Below are positions 28,845-37,926 of a stretch of DNA of 64,000 nt, piece after piece. The notes below the pieces were generated by a model. That model searched no databases and was not told the DNA's origin. It saw nothing but the letters and a program-made list of their open reading frames with translations. Made by a program: the position numbers and the translations under genes. The stretch comes from Meandrina meandrites (lineage: Eukaryota; Cnidaria; Anthozoa; Scleractinia; Meandrinidae), in assembly GCA_963693305.1 (NCBI GenBank), contig OY855907.1:38633356-38697355 (forward strand). Direction: 5' to 3'. The stretch's first letter is position 1; each line of letters starts with the position of its first letter.

Positions 28845-30384
28845 AGGGACGGACCATTATTTTTCTGGAGGGGGGGATGAAAAATCTCTCTCTGCAAACT
28901 TTTTTTTTTATCTATGCACCTCTGGAAACAATTTTTTTCTAACAACACCTTCCTGCAAACAATTTTTTTCGATCTTTTTAAGCGATGACGTCATTTTATG
29001 ACGTCATCATTAATGCTGTAAAAGGGAAAAGCGATGGAATTTATGGAATTTTTGGGGTGATGTGCGATTACTCCTGAATTGAACCGAAGAGCACTGGGAA
29101 CTAGGTGCATGGCTCGTGTCCTTTTTAAGCGATGATATCATCATCGGTCGTCGTGCGAGTGGACTGGATCTGTTGTCTGTTGTCTATTGCGATTGACCGA
29201 TCTGTAGAACCAAATAGAAAAAACCGCGTAGAACTCAAAGCAAAATACTCCCGGGCAGTTAGAAAGGACCGATTTTAAGTATAAACGAAAGAGACAAATT
29301 ATATTTGACGTGTTTTATTAGATTTAGTAAACAGAAATCTTTACATTTTTTAAAACAGCGTTTGACCTTGTATTGTATGTCGTCAGTAATCATTCAACAC
29401 AGAAGTTGTCAGCTACTTTTATTTATTTTTTTTTAAATTCTCTGTCAAATTTCCTAAAAATTCTTGAAGACCCCTTGTGAAACGTCATCGCTTCTGCATG
29501 CATTGCGTGCCGTTTATTTCACCGCGATCTGACACAAAAAGGAGGTTCGCTTTTGCTGCCATCAATCATTATTTAATTCAATATTTGATGGTGGCGACCA
29601 ATAAACACCTCTGAACTCATTTTTTTTCGTTTTCTGAGACGTACACTACGAAGATTGGCGGCAGTATTTTTTTTTTAATTTTTTTAATTTTTTAACGAAG
29701 ACTAGTGATCAGCACAAGGAAGGACTTCTTGTGGTTGTAAGCTTGTCGTTTATTTCCGACGCTTTTCGTCTCTAACTGAGACTTCTTCAGGGAATGAATA
29801 CAACTAGCAAAGAACAGCATATATAGCACATTCGCGTGCCTAGCTACAACTTCCCATGGAGGTGAATAATAAGTAAAATATGCTGTAAACGAACGTTACA
29901 AAAAACGCCTTAATACATATGTTATTGCGTATGTTATTTTGGGGAGCATACGATTAGCGCTAATCGTATGGCCCCCAAAATATAACAACACGCAATAACA
30001 TATGTATTAAGGCGTTTTCTGTAACTTTCGTTTACAGCATATTTTAGTTATTATTCACTTCCATGGGAAGTTGTAGCTAGGTACGCGAATGTGCTATATA
30101 TGCTGTTCTTTGCTAGTTGTATTCATTCCCTGAAGAAGTCTCAGTTAGAGACGAAACGCGGCGGAAATAAACGACAAGCTTACAACTACAAGAAGTCTTT
30201 CCTTGTGCTGCTCACTAGTCTTCGTTAAAAAAATAAAAAAAAAGTTTCTCTGACTTCTATGCAAACAATTTTTTTAATACATATGATGTTTGCAAACAAT
30301 TTATTTTGTCTTTTTAGGCCCTGCAAACAATTTTTTTTTCAATATTTTTCATCCCCCCCTCCAGAAAAATAATGGTCCGTCCCT
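28845..30384. mobile_element. 1.54-kb TIR element with a nested near-palindrome
   Basis: Left end AGGGACGGACCATTATTTTT, continuing CTGGAGGGGGGGATGAAAAA; the right end is its inverted copy finishing at CGTCCCT. CTCTGCAAACAATTTTTTT-type motifs recur inside both ends. No ORF. I could not identify a clean target duplication. A second palindromic element (29,692-30,227) sits inside. Confidence 0.75.
29692..30227. mobile_element. Foldback element, ~265-bp arms
   Basis: Left arm starts TTAACGAAGACTAGTGATCA; the right arm ends with the inverse, CTCACTAGTCTTCGTTAA. The arms meet at GATTAGCGCTAATC near 29,960 with almost no loop. Both arms include CTGAAGAAGTCTCAGTTAGAGACGAAA in opposite orientations. 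It is non-coding, and such sequence is unstable when cloned. Confidence 0.85.
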
Positions 30385-31428
30385 TGGTACGCCAACGTCT
30401 CTTAGTTCTTCATGAACAGAAGAGAAACGCTGAAATAATTTTGAAATCTAGACAATCGAGCTCGTCTTGTTATTGCGGTTTTCAATAACATGCGAACTCT
30501 GAAATTTAAACCTCAACCACCGGTTTGCCTTTTTCGCTGCCGTCAATCATCTAAGCGGACATCTCGGGAAACAGAAGCTCACTTCAGCCGGGTCAAAAGG
30601 TCACGTCTGTCGGTCGTGATTGGTAGATTTCGATCCATTTAGTTCGTTTCAAGTTTCAAGTTTCGTTGGCTGTCGCCATAATTTTGATTCACGGCAGCGA
30701 AAAACCAAATCGTCAGTTGGGCTTTCAACTTTAGAGTTCGGATGTTACTGAAAACCGCATCAAGTAAACCAACTTTAAATCTTTTACAAGTTACATTCCT
30801 CTAATTTCTAGATGATTGAAACGCGCTTACCGAAATACAAAACTCGGATCGCTTCAGAGAGTTAAGCTTGAAAGTCCGAAGTCTTTTCACACTCAGTATT
30901 TTACAGCATTGTTATTTTGAGACACCATTATTTCCTGCAATGGTACATGTCGTCTTCCTAGCTTCATGAAGCTATCGTTGTCTTCAAGGGGTTAATTTCC
31001 TTTCAATACAAAGCGTCCCTCTGCTTTTCCAGTTAAAACTCAGGTTTTGTTGTAGTTCATTGTCAAAAACTCCCAGCAAAAGTTGTAAACAAATGAAGAG
31101 GAAGAGAAGAGGTTTACGATGAGTAAATTGTGAATTTTGAAATATTCATTTTTTTCAAATTTAGAAAATCTACCGATTTTTTTTCTTTTATTTTTAGGTA
31201 TGAGAAAATACAGCATATATGCAAACGGCTTTATCTAGTTTCATGTGTCTAGTCTCGATGAAACCCATCGATTTTTGCTCGCCAAGATAGCTACTTTGCG
31301 TATTCCGTTTTTAAGTAATATATCAAACACGAGAAACAGTGTTTTATCGGGATATCCAAACACCGAGAAGAGAGTTGAAAATACGACGCGTAGCGGAGTA
31401 TTTTTGACGAAATTCGAGGTGCTTGGAT
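30385..31428. other. Non-coding DNA left of Polinton B, ending in a small hairpin target
   Basis: No gene supported. The last ~80 bp form a hairpin (TATCCAAACACCGAG at 31,353 against CGAGGTGCTTGGATA ending 31,430). Polinton B inserted at the outer edge of the right arm. The sequence right of the element (47,522-47,565) is similar to the inverse of 31,325-31,362. Confidence 0.5.
31423..31428. repeat. Target-site duplication, left (TTGGAT)
   Basis: TTGGAT immediately before the element, identical to 47,522-47,527. Confidence 0.9.
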
Positions 31429-32859
31429 AGTAGTATAGTAATTGGGGGTTCCGGCGCAGAATCAGATTATATAAAATTGCGTTGGGTTTATTTTGGAATC
31501 TGTTGTGATTTTTGCGCTTGGTTCAAATGTTAAAATAAATACGCTTGGTTCAAATGGAGATATTTGTGAATTATAAAATTTGAAATCTATATTGTTTTTT
31601 CCAACACAGGATTCAATTCTTGGAAAATCTGCTGAGTATTTTTCTTGGAAATCAATTCTGGAAATCTATACTGTTTTCAGAGCTGTAATTCGATAGTGTT
31701 TTCAGAGCTGTAATCCAGCACTGAATTACAGTGCTGGAAATATATACTGTTTTCAGTGTTGGACCCCAATCCTGAAAACAAGCGAAGCAAATATTTTTAT
31801 AGATGTTTTTGAATATTAAATTCAAAAACACCTTATCAAAAAAGCTCTTATACTCTTTTTACAAATTTTGGATTTTTATAGTGCGTTTAAATATGTTGTA
31901 AATCCTTCATTGGTATCCATGTGTTGAATTCATTACTATATCCCTTCCATTTGACTAAAGTTTGTTTCTTCTTATAATCCCTCCGAATGACTTTATCAAT
32001 ACGAAAAACATCCTGCTTGGCTTTTAATAATTCAGGTTCATAAAAACTACCTTGTATTTCTTCATTATTCAAATCTTTTAATTTATAAGTGATTGGATTA
32101 CTGTATTGGATCTTATCAACTGTGAATACTTCCTCTGTCCAGTTTGGTGTATATCCCTTGTCGAACACCTTCCGTTTATACTTAGATATTCGGACCTTAT
32201 CACCGACTTTGAATTTAGGTTTAGCTGATAATGGCTTCATATCACCATATAGATTGAAGTAAACTGTACCTTCATTCTTCTTTTTACTTGCTTCTATGGG
32301 CGTCATTTTGATAGAGCTATGTTTAGTGCTGTTATACTGTTTAACTAATTTTGGTAACATATCTAAATACACTGTATTACCTTGAACAGTGAACTGCTTC
32401 CACATCTTAGTTTTTATTGTACGGTTCCATCGTTCACAAACACTTGATTTTTCCTCATTTTCAGTTGAGTATAATGTTATTTTATTCTTTTCTAAGAGGT
32501 CTTTCAAGTGTTTGTTATAATACTCTTTACCCTTGTCTGTCCATAGATATTCAGGTTTTCTACCTTCTTTGATTATCATTTTGAATGCTTCAGTTACTGT
32601 TTCACCTTTTTTATCTTTTAATGGTACTATCCAACCGTATTTAGAGAATACATCCAAAACCATGAGAAGATATCTATAACCTTTATTCCATTTGCTGAAC
32701 TGTTGCATTTCAACTAGATCAGAGCACCATATTTCGTCAATATGATTTACAATAACACGCCGTCGAGTAAAATTTCGTTTTATTGGCATGTGTAATTCGT
32801 CAGCTAATTCTTTTTGCCAGTTTTCTTTACTCGACGGCCTTTCTGGTTTTTTTTTAAAC
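31429..32859. repeat. Left terminal inverted repeat of Polinton B (1,431 bp)
   Basis: Matches 46,091-47,521 in inverse orientation with a few substitutions and equal length. It ends at a (T)9AAAC tract. It includes all of integrase copy 1 and the last ~18 codons of the PLA2 gene. The outer 450 bp are non-coding and hold the palindrome CCAGCACTGAATTACAGTGC (continuing TGG) at 31,715-31,737. Confidence 0.92.
31887..32789 (-). CDS. Retroviral-type integrase with chromodomain, copy 1 (in left TIR)
   Basis: 300 residues from the first available ATG. DDE catalytic residues: D24 in IWCSDLVEMQ, D85 in YLWTDKGKEY, E119 in SSVCERWNRT. A C-terminal chromodomain (about residues 257-300) reads KVIRRDYKKKQTLVKWKGYS...W. 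It cuts and joins element ends into host DNA; the chromodomain may guide it to chromatin marks. Copy 2 starts 31 residues further upstream at an ATG just outside the TIR. Here that region is open but has no ATG, so copy 1 may be N-terminally shorter or non-canonical. Only three residues differ from copy 2 in the shared part. Confidence 0.92.
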   Translation of the reverse strand: MPIKRNFTRRRVIVNHIDEIWCSDLVEMQQFSKWNKGYRYLLMVLDVFSKYGWIVPLKDKKGETVTEAFKMIIKEGRKPEYLWTDKGKEYYNKHLKDLLEKNKITLYSTENEEKSSVCERWNRTIKTKMWKQFTVQGNTVYLDMLPKLVKQYNSTKHSSIKMTPIEASKKKNEGTVYFNLYGDMKPLSAKPKFKVGDKVRISKYKRKVFDKGYTPNWTEEVFTVDKIQYSNPITYKLKDLNNEEIQGSFYEPELLKAKQDVFRIDKVIRRDYKKKQTLVKWKGYSNEFNTWIPMKDLQHI

Positions 32860-33409
32860 CGAGTCCAGATTTCTTTTTACCAGCAATTAATGCTTGTACA
32901 GCTGTCGTACCCCATGGTCGATCTTTATACGGGATTTTTGATATTCTCTTAAGCATAAGTTCATCTGCCGTATGTTTATCAGCTAATGATTTTGCATTGC
33001 TGTAATCGATATCGTGCTTTTGGCATATGCTGTCAAGATTGTTAATTGGATCTCTATATTTAGGATCGTTAGAAGCTAATCGTTGCTCTAATTTAGTCCC
33101 AGGCCCACAATAATTGTATTTTTTTCCTGTAGGGGTTCTCATATGTAATTCTCCGAGTTTTGATAAGTGTTTTTGAATATCAATGCCTTCACCCTTTTTG
33201 TAATGATTCACATTGTCTTTCACTCCTTTATAAGCTTGCCCAGCTAAAAGTCTTGCCATAGCTCCAAAACTTGGTGCTGGAGTAACAAAATTGGAAGCCA
33301 CGTATGCTATTTTATCAGTGGTTGAAGGACCTCTGCGACGTGCAAGAGCTCCACCTTTGATGAATTTAGACTTTTTTTTATTACATATCTGACAAGTCGA
33401 TTTCTCCAT
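32804..33409 (-). CDS. Parvovirus-VP1u-type phospholipase A2-domain protein
   Basis: 201 residues from the ATG at 33,409. Residues 99-140 hold a PLA2 core: a Ca2+-binding loop YCGPGT at 100-105 and a catalytic CQKHDIDYSNA with H132-D133 and Y136. The C-terminus is basic (GRRVKKTGKKN). The N-terminus has a CQIC pair. Upstream in another frame (to about 33,490) is a second Cys-pair segment beginning with ATG and YCVSCK; a 7-A run lies between. The natural protein may therefore have been a zinc ribbon fused to PLA2, now frameshifted. In parvoviruses this domain breaches endosomal membranes during entry; the same role here is inference. Confidence 0.8.
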   Translation of the reverse strand: MEKSTCQICNKKKSKFIKGGALARRRGPSTTDKIAYVASNFVTPAPSFGAMARLLAGQAYKGVKDNVNHYKKGEGIDIQKHLSKLGELHMRTPTGKKYNYCGPGTKLEQRLASNDPKYRDPINNLDSICQKHDIDYSNAKSLADKHTADELMLKRISKIPYKDRPWGTTAVQALIAGKKKSGLGLKKNQKGRRVKKTGKKN

Positions 33410-33596
33410 AAGTCGACCATTCTTTGGTGTGACTTTTTTAGGATTTATTGAATCAGTATTTTTTTACATGAAACACAGTAAGATTTACACATAATATATA
33501 TATAAGTTAGATTGTTTAATCACAGTACGTATTATGCCATTTCCCATTTTTATATACAACCCTATTGCATGGACCAGTTGTATTTTTAGGGTGTGT

Positions 33597-33947
33597 CTAG
33601 AATTTCTTTGAGAATAATCCAGTCTTCTTATTGAAAGCCCCTTTAGCAATGTCACCACTCCAATACTTTTTAAACAAATCTTTATCACCTCCACTGAGTG
33701 CCATCAATGCTGTAGCCACGTCTTGAGCTCGTTGAAACCCCGGTATCTTATCGCCAATTTTCTTATTGATTGATTCCCCAACACCATGACCGGTTTGTTT
33801 ATTGCTTACGAAACGAGTTTTGGTTATTCCGCACTCGACGCACTTGCATTTCATCATGAGTATTCCATTTTTGGTTTTTACAAATTTTTCACTACCTGGT
33901 ATGCATTCAGTCTGTTTCTTCTGTTTTACACAATAAGATTTTACCAT
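33597..33947 (-). CDS. Zinc-ribbon (DUF5679-like) virion protein
   Basis: 116 residues. The N-terminal 46 residues carry YCVK near the start, then KCKCVECGI, giving four Cys suited to a zinc ribbon of the type seen in small Polinton proteins. The remainder is polar with GHGVGESINKKIGDKIPGF and a basic C-terminus. It lies between the PLA2 and protease genes in the leftward virion cluster. A similar ribbon appears upstream of the PLA2 gene, so the two may be paralogues. The function is probably structural or nucleic-acid binding, by inference. Confidence 0.6.
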   Translation of the reverse strand: MVKSYCVKQKKQTECIPGSEKFVKTKNGILMMKCKCVECGITKTRFVSNKQTGHGVGESINKKIGDKIPGFQRAQDVATALMALSGGDKDLFKKYWSGDIAKGAFNKKTGLFSKKF

Positions 33948-33959
33948 TATATATATAAT

Positions 33960-34427
33960 TTATATATTTCTGAAATAATTGCTTATAAAACGTTCATTAT
34001 ACATTGTGTCAGTCATTGATAATGGCATTAATATATCGTGAAACTCTTTATCGTATACCAATGCTTGATGCAGGAAATAAATACAATAATAGCCACAAAG
34101 AACTGATTTGATATGTTGATATTGCGTGGTATTATACAAAATTTGTTTTATTCCATCAGTCTCTGCTCTCATTTTAAATTCATTGGGGTAAGGCATCCCA
34201 AAACTATCGTAGTACCATAATGTGTTTTTATTATGACCAGGTACACAACAAGTCCAATGAGTACCTGTTGATTCAAAATCATCAAGATTAAGGATACACG
34301 GACTATGCCTTTTAGACATGTGTTCATCTCTGCTATATATTCCTTTAATATTGATTTTCAAATACTTACACCATCTCATTAGATCAATGTTGCTCAGAGG
34401 TTTTTTAATTAATGTAGGCTTATTCAC
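33960..34427 (-). CDS. Adenain/Ulp1-like cysteine protease
   Basis: 155 residues. The catalytic arrangement resembles adenovirus protease: H57 in GTHWTCCV, D74 in WYYDSFGMP, Q104 and C111 in QHIKSVLCGYYC; the 7-residue Gln-Cys spacing equals that of adenain. Such proteases mature Polinton and adenovirus capsid precursors inside the virion. It is adjacent to capsid genes and ends 13 bp before the zinc-ribbon gene begins. The length is a little shorter than adenovirus protease. Confidence 0.88.
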   Translation of the reverse strand: MNKPTLIKKPLSNIDLMRWCKYLKINIKGIYSRDEHMSKRHSPCILNLDDFESTGTHWTCCVPGHNKNTLWYYDSFGMPYPNEFKMRAETDGIKQILYNTTQYQHIKSVLCGYYCIYFLHQALVYDKEFHDILMPLSMTDTMYNERFISNYFRNI

Positions 34428-34437
34428 TTTTTTGGTT

Positions 34438-34905
34438 TTAAGATCTTTTTTTTGGAAGCACTAATCCTCCAGTTTTCAAGAATTTATTGTATTGATCCCA
34501 TGTTCCAATAAAAGGTGGACTCCTATAAGACAATACATCTTTCTTACTCATGATTCTTCCACCTTCTTTTTTTGTTTTTGTGGGTTGATTCGTAGTCGTT
34601 GATCTTCTCGATCTTTGTCTTGGAATGCTGACTCCTATTGATGGAAAAAGACCAATTCGGGGTGCTCCTCCACCAATGACTTTTCGAATTTGTGTCTGTG
34701 AGATTTTCAAATCAGAACCGACCCCTGATTTTTTGGCTTTATTCAATTGATTTATTTGTCGTTTGGTGAGCATCAAACTGTCATTTCCTGTGATATCTGA
34801 TTTGCTTAAACGAATAGTGATTCCACTTTTATTGTTGTGAGCAGTCAAAAGCTTCTTTCTTTGTCCTTCTGAAAGATTTACTTTATGTGAATGATAAGTA
34901 GTCAT
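34438..34905 (-). CDS. Conserved Polinton virion-associated ORF (155 aa)
   Basis: The N-terminal half contains HKVNLSEGQRKKLLTAHNN, then ITIRLSKSDITGND and LMLTKRQINQLNKAKK, a pattern I recall from ORFs next to capsid genes in hydrozoan and anthozoan Polintons. The C-terminal half is basic and Ser/Thr-rich (RQRSRRSTTTNQPTKTKK), followed by an aromatic patch (PPFIGTWDQYNKFL). It may be a DNA-binding core protein. Function unknown. Confidence 0.55.
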   Translation of the reverse strand: MTTYHSHKVNLSEGQRKKLLTAHNNKSGITIRLSKSDITGNDSLMLTKRQINQLNKAKKSGVGSDLKISQTQIRKVIGGGAPRIGLFPSIGVSIPRQRSRRSTTTNQPTKTKKEGGRIMSKKDVLSYRSPPFIGTWDQYNKFLKTGGLVLPKKRS

Positions 34906-34982
34906 ATATATTATATGTTATATAAATTTCGTTATAAAACATATTTGTTTTAACTATTAATTACTGACTTTTGAAAAAAGAT

Positions 34983-36236
34983 TTACACAATGACAAGTTC
35001 ATTACCAACTTTGTCAATAACTACTGTCTTGTCATAGAGAACGATGGCATGCACACTGAATGCGCTGTTATTAGCACTGTTGGCACTCAGTTTATATCTG
35101 AAGATCAACTGCTTTGGGTCCCTTGTTACTTGCTCTTGTTGATATGATAGATCGAAAAAGATAAGAGGAAAGAGAGATGTGTAATTTGACATGTTTATCT
35201 GTGTGCCCGTGTTAAAATCATTCTTTCTCATGCCATAGGACATCAAATCGTTGAAGATCCTTACTTTTGAATCCGAATCGTATTCCGTTTCAGGATAAAA
35301 AACTCCATTACCATACTCCAGGCGACAGGTTGTTAAATAACTTGCATTGTTAGCTGAATTGATCTTATACGTATCAAATAAGTAGGGATTTGCCACGGCA
35401 TTGTTCGTTTTTGCTCGTTGTAAATACACAAATATAGCCTTGACATTGTCAATACTGGATGAGATTTGGAAGAATCCGGAGCTATGTGTTGGTGCGGAAA
35501 CTTCATACATCTCCCTTCTATAAGTCCAAGTGCCCTTCGTCAAAAAGGAACTGACGAACTTATCGTATAGGCTGTCCTTTGGGATCAATTTGGGTACCCA
35601 AAGCAGGAATCTATCGACAACCACCTGGTGATTATCTCCGGAGGTCTGAAAGATCAATTCATCGTCATTTTGCAGATGAATATTGAACTGTAACTGCATT
35701 GGAACCAACATTCGACCCTCCAGCTCTTCAAAGAAACTGTATCGATTCAAAGGTATAATAACATTAACATCATTGAGATTTGTAGTTAAAAGTCGCCTTG
35801 CCTCAAACCCTGTATTTGTATTCGCCGTTGTAGCGTCAGTATCCAGGTACCAAAGACTATTCTTGGCTACTGATCGACTGTAATCGTCGCTATATTCGAG
35901 GAGGTTCTTAACAAAAGTGACTTTATGCAGGTTATCGGTATCGTACACGATCTTTCCAGCGCTCTTAATCATCAAATGGGCAATCAAAGAATGGGCTCCA
36001 TTAATAACTGTCACGCGATCAGCACCGGTGGTTGCACCATCAGCAGTCTTTTGCACCTGGAATTGGATCTCGAAGAAAGCATTGTACCAATCGTATAATG
36101 TAGACCTATCATTAATCGTAAACTTATACCCATTTTTGGTTTGGTGTTGATTGGGGGCTGGTGATCGAATTACATCATCGAGTTGAAATCGAACCAACTC
36201 GGACCTCTGTAAATATTCACTTGATCTGAAAGACAT
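34983..36236 (-). CDS. Major capsid protein (double-jelly-roll, hexon-like)
   Basis: 417 residues, intact. Family landmarks include an N-terminal YDWYNAFFEI region, then VIIPLNRYSFFEELEGRMLV near the middle, QLQFNIHLQND, a FLLWVPKL strand, and a C-terminus ending VVIDKVGNELVIV. These match cnidarian Polinton/adintovirus capsid proteins as I remember them, and the length suits a compact double jelly roll. It would form trimeric capsomers. A TATGTAACATAATA box lies just upstream of the ATG. Pairing with the penton-like gene, protease and ATPase supports a virion-forming element. Confidence 0.85.
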   Translation of the reverse strand: MSFRSSEYLQRSELVRFQLDDVIRSPAPNQHQTKNGYKFTINDRSTLYDWYNAFFEIQFQVQKTADGATTGADRVTVINGAHSLIAHLMIKSAGKIVYDTDNLHKVTFVKNLLEYSDDYSRSVAKNSLWYLDTDATTANTNTGFEARRLLTTNLNDVNVIIPLNRYSFFEELEGRMLVPMQLQFNIHLQNDDELIFQTSGDNHQVVVDRFLLWVPKLIPKDSLYDKFVSSFLTKGTWTYRREMYEVSAPTHSSGFFQISSSIDNVKAIFVYLQRAKTNNAVANPYLFDTYKINSANNASYLTTCRLEYGNGVFYPETEYDSDSKVRIFNDLMSYGMRKNDFNTGTQINMSNYTSLFPLIFFDLSYQQEQVTRDPKQLIFRYKLSANSANNSAFSVHAIVLYDKTVVIDKVGNELVIV

Positions 36237-36256
36237 ATATTATTATGTTACATAAT
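36237..36256 (-). promoter_or_regulatory. Putative late promoter box upstream of the major capsid gene
   Basis: The minus strand reads TATGTAACATAATA, then ATATATATG at the start codon. Closely related boxes precede the penton-like gene (37,503-37,516), the 198-aa gene (about 38,535-38,547), the 155-aa gene (about 34,912-34,928) and the 136-aa basic gene (about 36,720-36,735), each within 30 bp of the ATG. Confidence 0.45.
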
Positions 36257-36302
36257 TTTGCAATTATATAACATAGCAATGTTTTTCAATAATGTTATTA
36301 TC

Positions 36303-36713
36303 TTAATATGCGCTTCTTTTTATACCTGATCCTGATATCAATCTATTGATTATCATATTAGTACTTTCATCTTGCTGTCGGTGTTTAATGGGTGATGGTG
36401 AGGCATTTACTTTCTGTAAGATAGGGGGTAGTGCCTTTTGTCCTACATTCCCCTTCCTCATATTCCGAAGCCTTTCCATTATTAGGTCTCCTGATTTCTT
36501 GGATATCTTTTTTCCAACCCGTTCACCCGCATGTGATATGCCTGATTTTAATGCCTTCTTACCAAAGGGTTTGACAACCTTTTTAACAACAGATGACATG
36601 GCACTCTTAATCGGTTTGAAAATATTATCAACGATAATCCCAGACCCTTTGTGTTGATATACGAATTTACCAATTTTCGGATGGTAAAACCTCTTGAATT
36701 CATATGGTTTCAT
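36303..36713 (-). CDS. Basic, lysine-rich virion protein (pVI/pX-like by position)
   Basis: 136 residues with a strongly basic central helix (SVVKKVVKPFGKKALKSG, then ERVGKKISKKSGDLIMERL) and a Gly-Ser-Gly patch before it, resembling Polinton minor capsid or core proteins near the capsid gene. The Gly-rich sites (KGSGIIV, ISGSGIK) could be adenain-type cleavage sites. It lies between the major capsid and penton-like genes. Function inferred from position only. Confidence 0.5.
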   Translation of the reverse strand: MKPYEFKRFYHPKIGKFVYQHKGSGIIVDNIFKPIKSAMSSVVKKVVKPFGKKALKSGISHAGERVGKKISKKSGDLIMERLRNMRKGNVGQKALPPILQKVNASPSPIKHRQQDESTNMIINRLISGSGIKRSAY

Positions 36714-36731
36714 TTATACCATTATGTTATA

Positions 36732-37490
36732 TTATTCTTTCCTTTTTAAAATGAGAGAAAAGCTTGTATCGGCACCATTAAGGTTGATTAAATGTCGCTT
36801 TCCATCAGTAATGTATATCCTGATACTGCTTATCTGTTGCTTATTGACTGGGTTATATGTGACACGCCGTGGCTCGAGGGTAAATGAGTAACTCGGTCTC
36901 AAAACGCTTGTTGAGAAAGTATAGATTATGTCAGATTCATCACCATCTACTAGGCTTGTATTGACTAAATCGCCGTGAATATTAAGAATGTCGGTATCCT
37001 GACTGAGATTGGGCACTCTATCGCCTATATTAACAGCATCTTTCAATACTTTTTTATCGAACCCTATAAGGTCGTTGAAATTGCTATGCGTCAAATCAAG
37101 TTGGTAATTTGTTGCCAATGTAACCGTGACCCTAAATGTTGTTGAATCAAATTCCAGAGTTATTGGATAAGTAGGGTCCTCATCATCTCCTGTCTTGGTG
37201 ATTTCTTTGATATGATCATTAAAATCTGAATAATTCCATACACCTGATGGGAAAGTTATTTCATGGAATTTTGACCCATCGTCAGAACTATATTTAATCA
37301 GCTGATTACCATGCTCAGGATTAACATTAAACTATGTAAATGACATATTTATAATTCGATTGAGGCCGATTAAATACTCAATGTTACTATCAAGCACGAT
37401 TGGTTTATTGAATCTAGTCACAAAATTCTCCGGTTTGTTATTTCCTTGATTTTTCACACTATAAGAGGACAAAACAATTTCTCGTTCCAT
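36732..37490 (-). pseudogene. Penton-like minor capsid protein with in-frame TAG at codon 53
   Basis: A 252-residue frame from the ATG at 37,488-37,490 to 36,732, interrupted by one TAG at 37,332-37,334. The N-terminus (SSYSVKNQGNNKPENFV) and following YLIGLNRI, FPSGVWNYSDFNDH, and C-terminal TDGKRHLINLNG segments fit the single-jelly-roll penton-type proteins of Polintons. The stop is where relatives have an aromatic residue, so a Trp codon change is likely. The downstream remainder has its own internal ATG. The protein would form pentameric vertices. Unless the stop is read through, this copy is defective. Confidence 0.72.
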
Positions 37491-37515
37491 ATATTATATA
37501 ATATTGTTACATAAA

Positions 37516-37926
37516 TCAAATTTTAAAGTACTGATTATACAATTTTTTATATTGAGATCTATTGATTGTTGCCATTTTCAGTAACGTATCTAATATATTA
37601 ACACCGGTATTTCTCATCTGAATTGATGTATTACCCTCAAGAACTTCACCAATAATCAATTCTAATTTCTTGAGGAGCTTCTTTGGATCATTAAAAAATA
37701 TGACATTGCCTCCATGCTGTTTCCGGCAATTGATTCCCGACCCTTTCATTGTTCCAAATTTATTTTCATAATGTTTAATATATTCATTTAATATTTTTTT
37801 TACATTATCAATCCGTTTATACCTAACTTGTCTCTCAGCATCAGATATATGTCCACTTTTATAATCCTTTGTGACACCAGCCTTATAACCTTTTAACTGG
37901 TTTCTCTTCAATGAAGCACTTTTCAA
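37516..37926 (-). CDS. Conserved small basic Polinton protein (136 aa)
   Basis: Overlaps the upstream 198-aa gene by 4 bases (ATGA-type junction at 37,923-37,926), indicating linked expression. It is helical and lysine-rich, with VRYKRIDNVKKILNEYIKHY in the centre, a GSGINCRKQHGG segment, and a C-terminal helix. I do not recognise a named family. A scaffold or core role in the virion is a guess from position. Confidence 0.5.
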   Translation of the reverse strand: MKSASLKRNQLKGYKAGVTKDYKSGHISDAERQVRYKRIDNVKKILNEYIKHYENKFGTMKGSGINCRKQHGGNVIFFNDPKKLLKKLELIIGEVLEGNTSIQMRNTGVNILDTLLKMATINRSQYKKLYNQYFKI

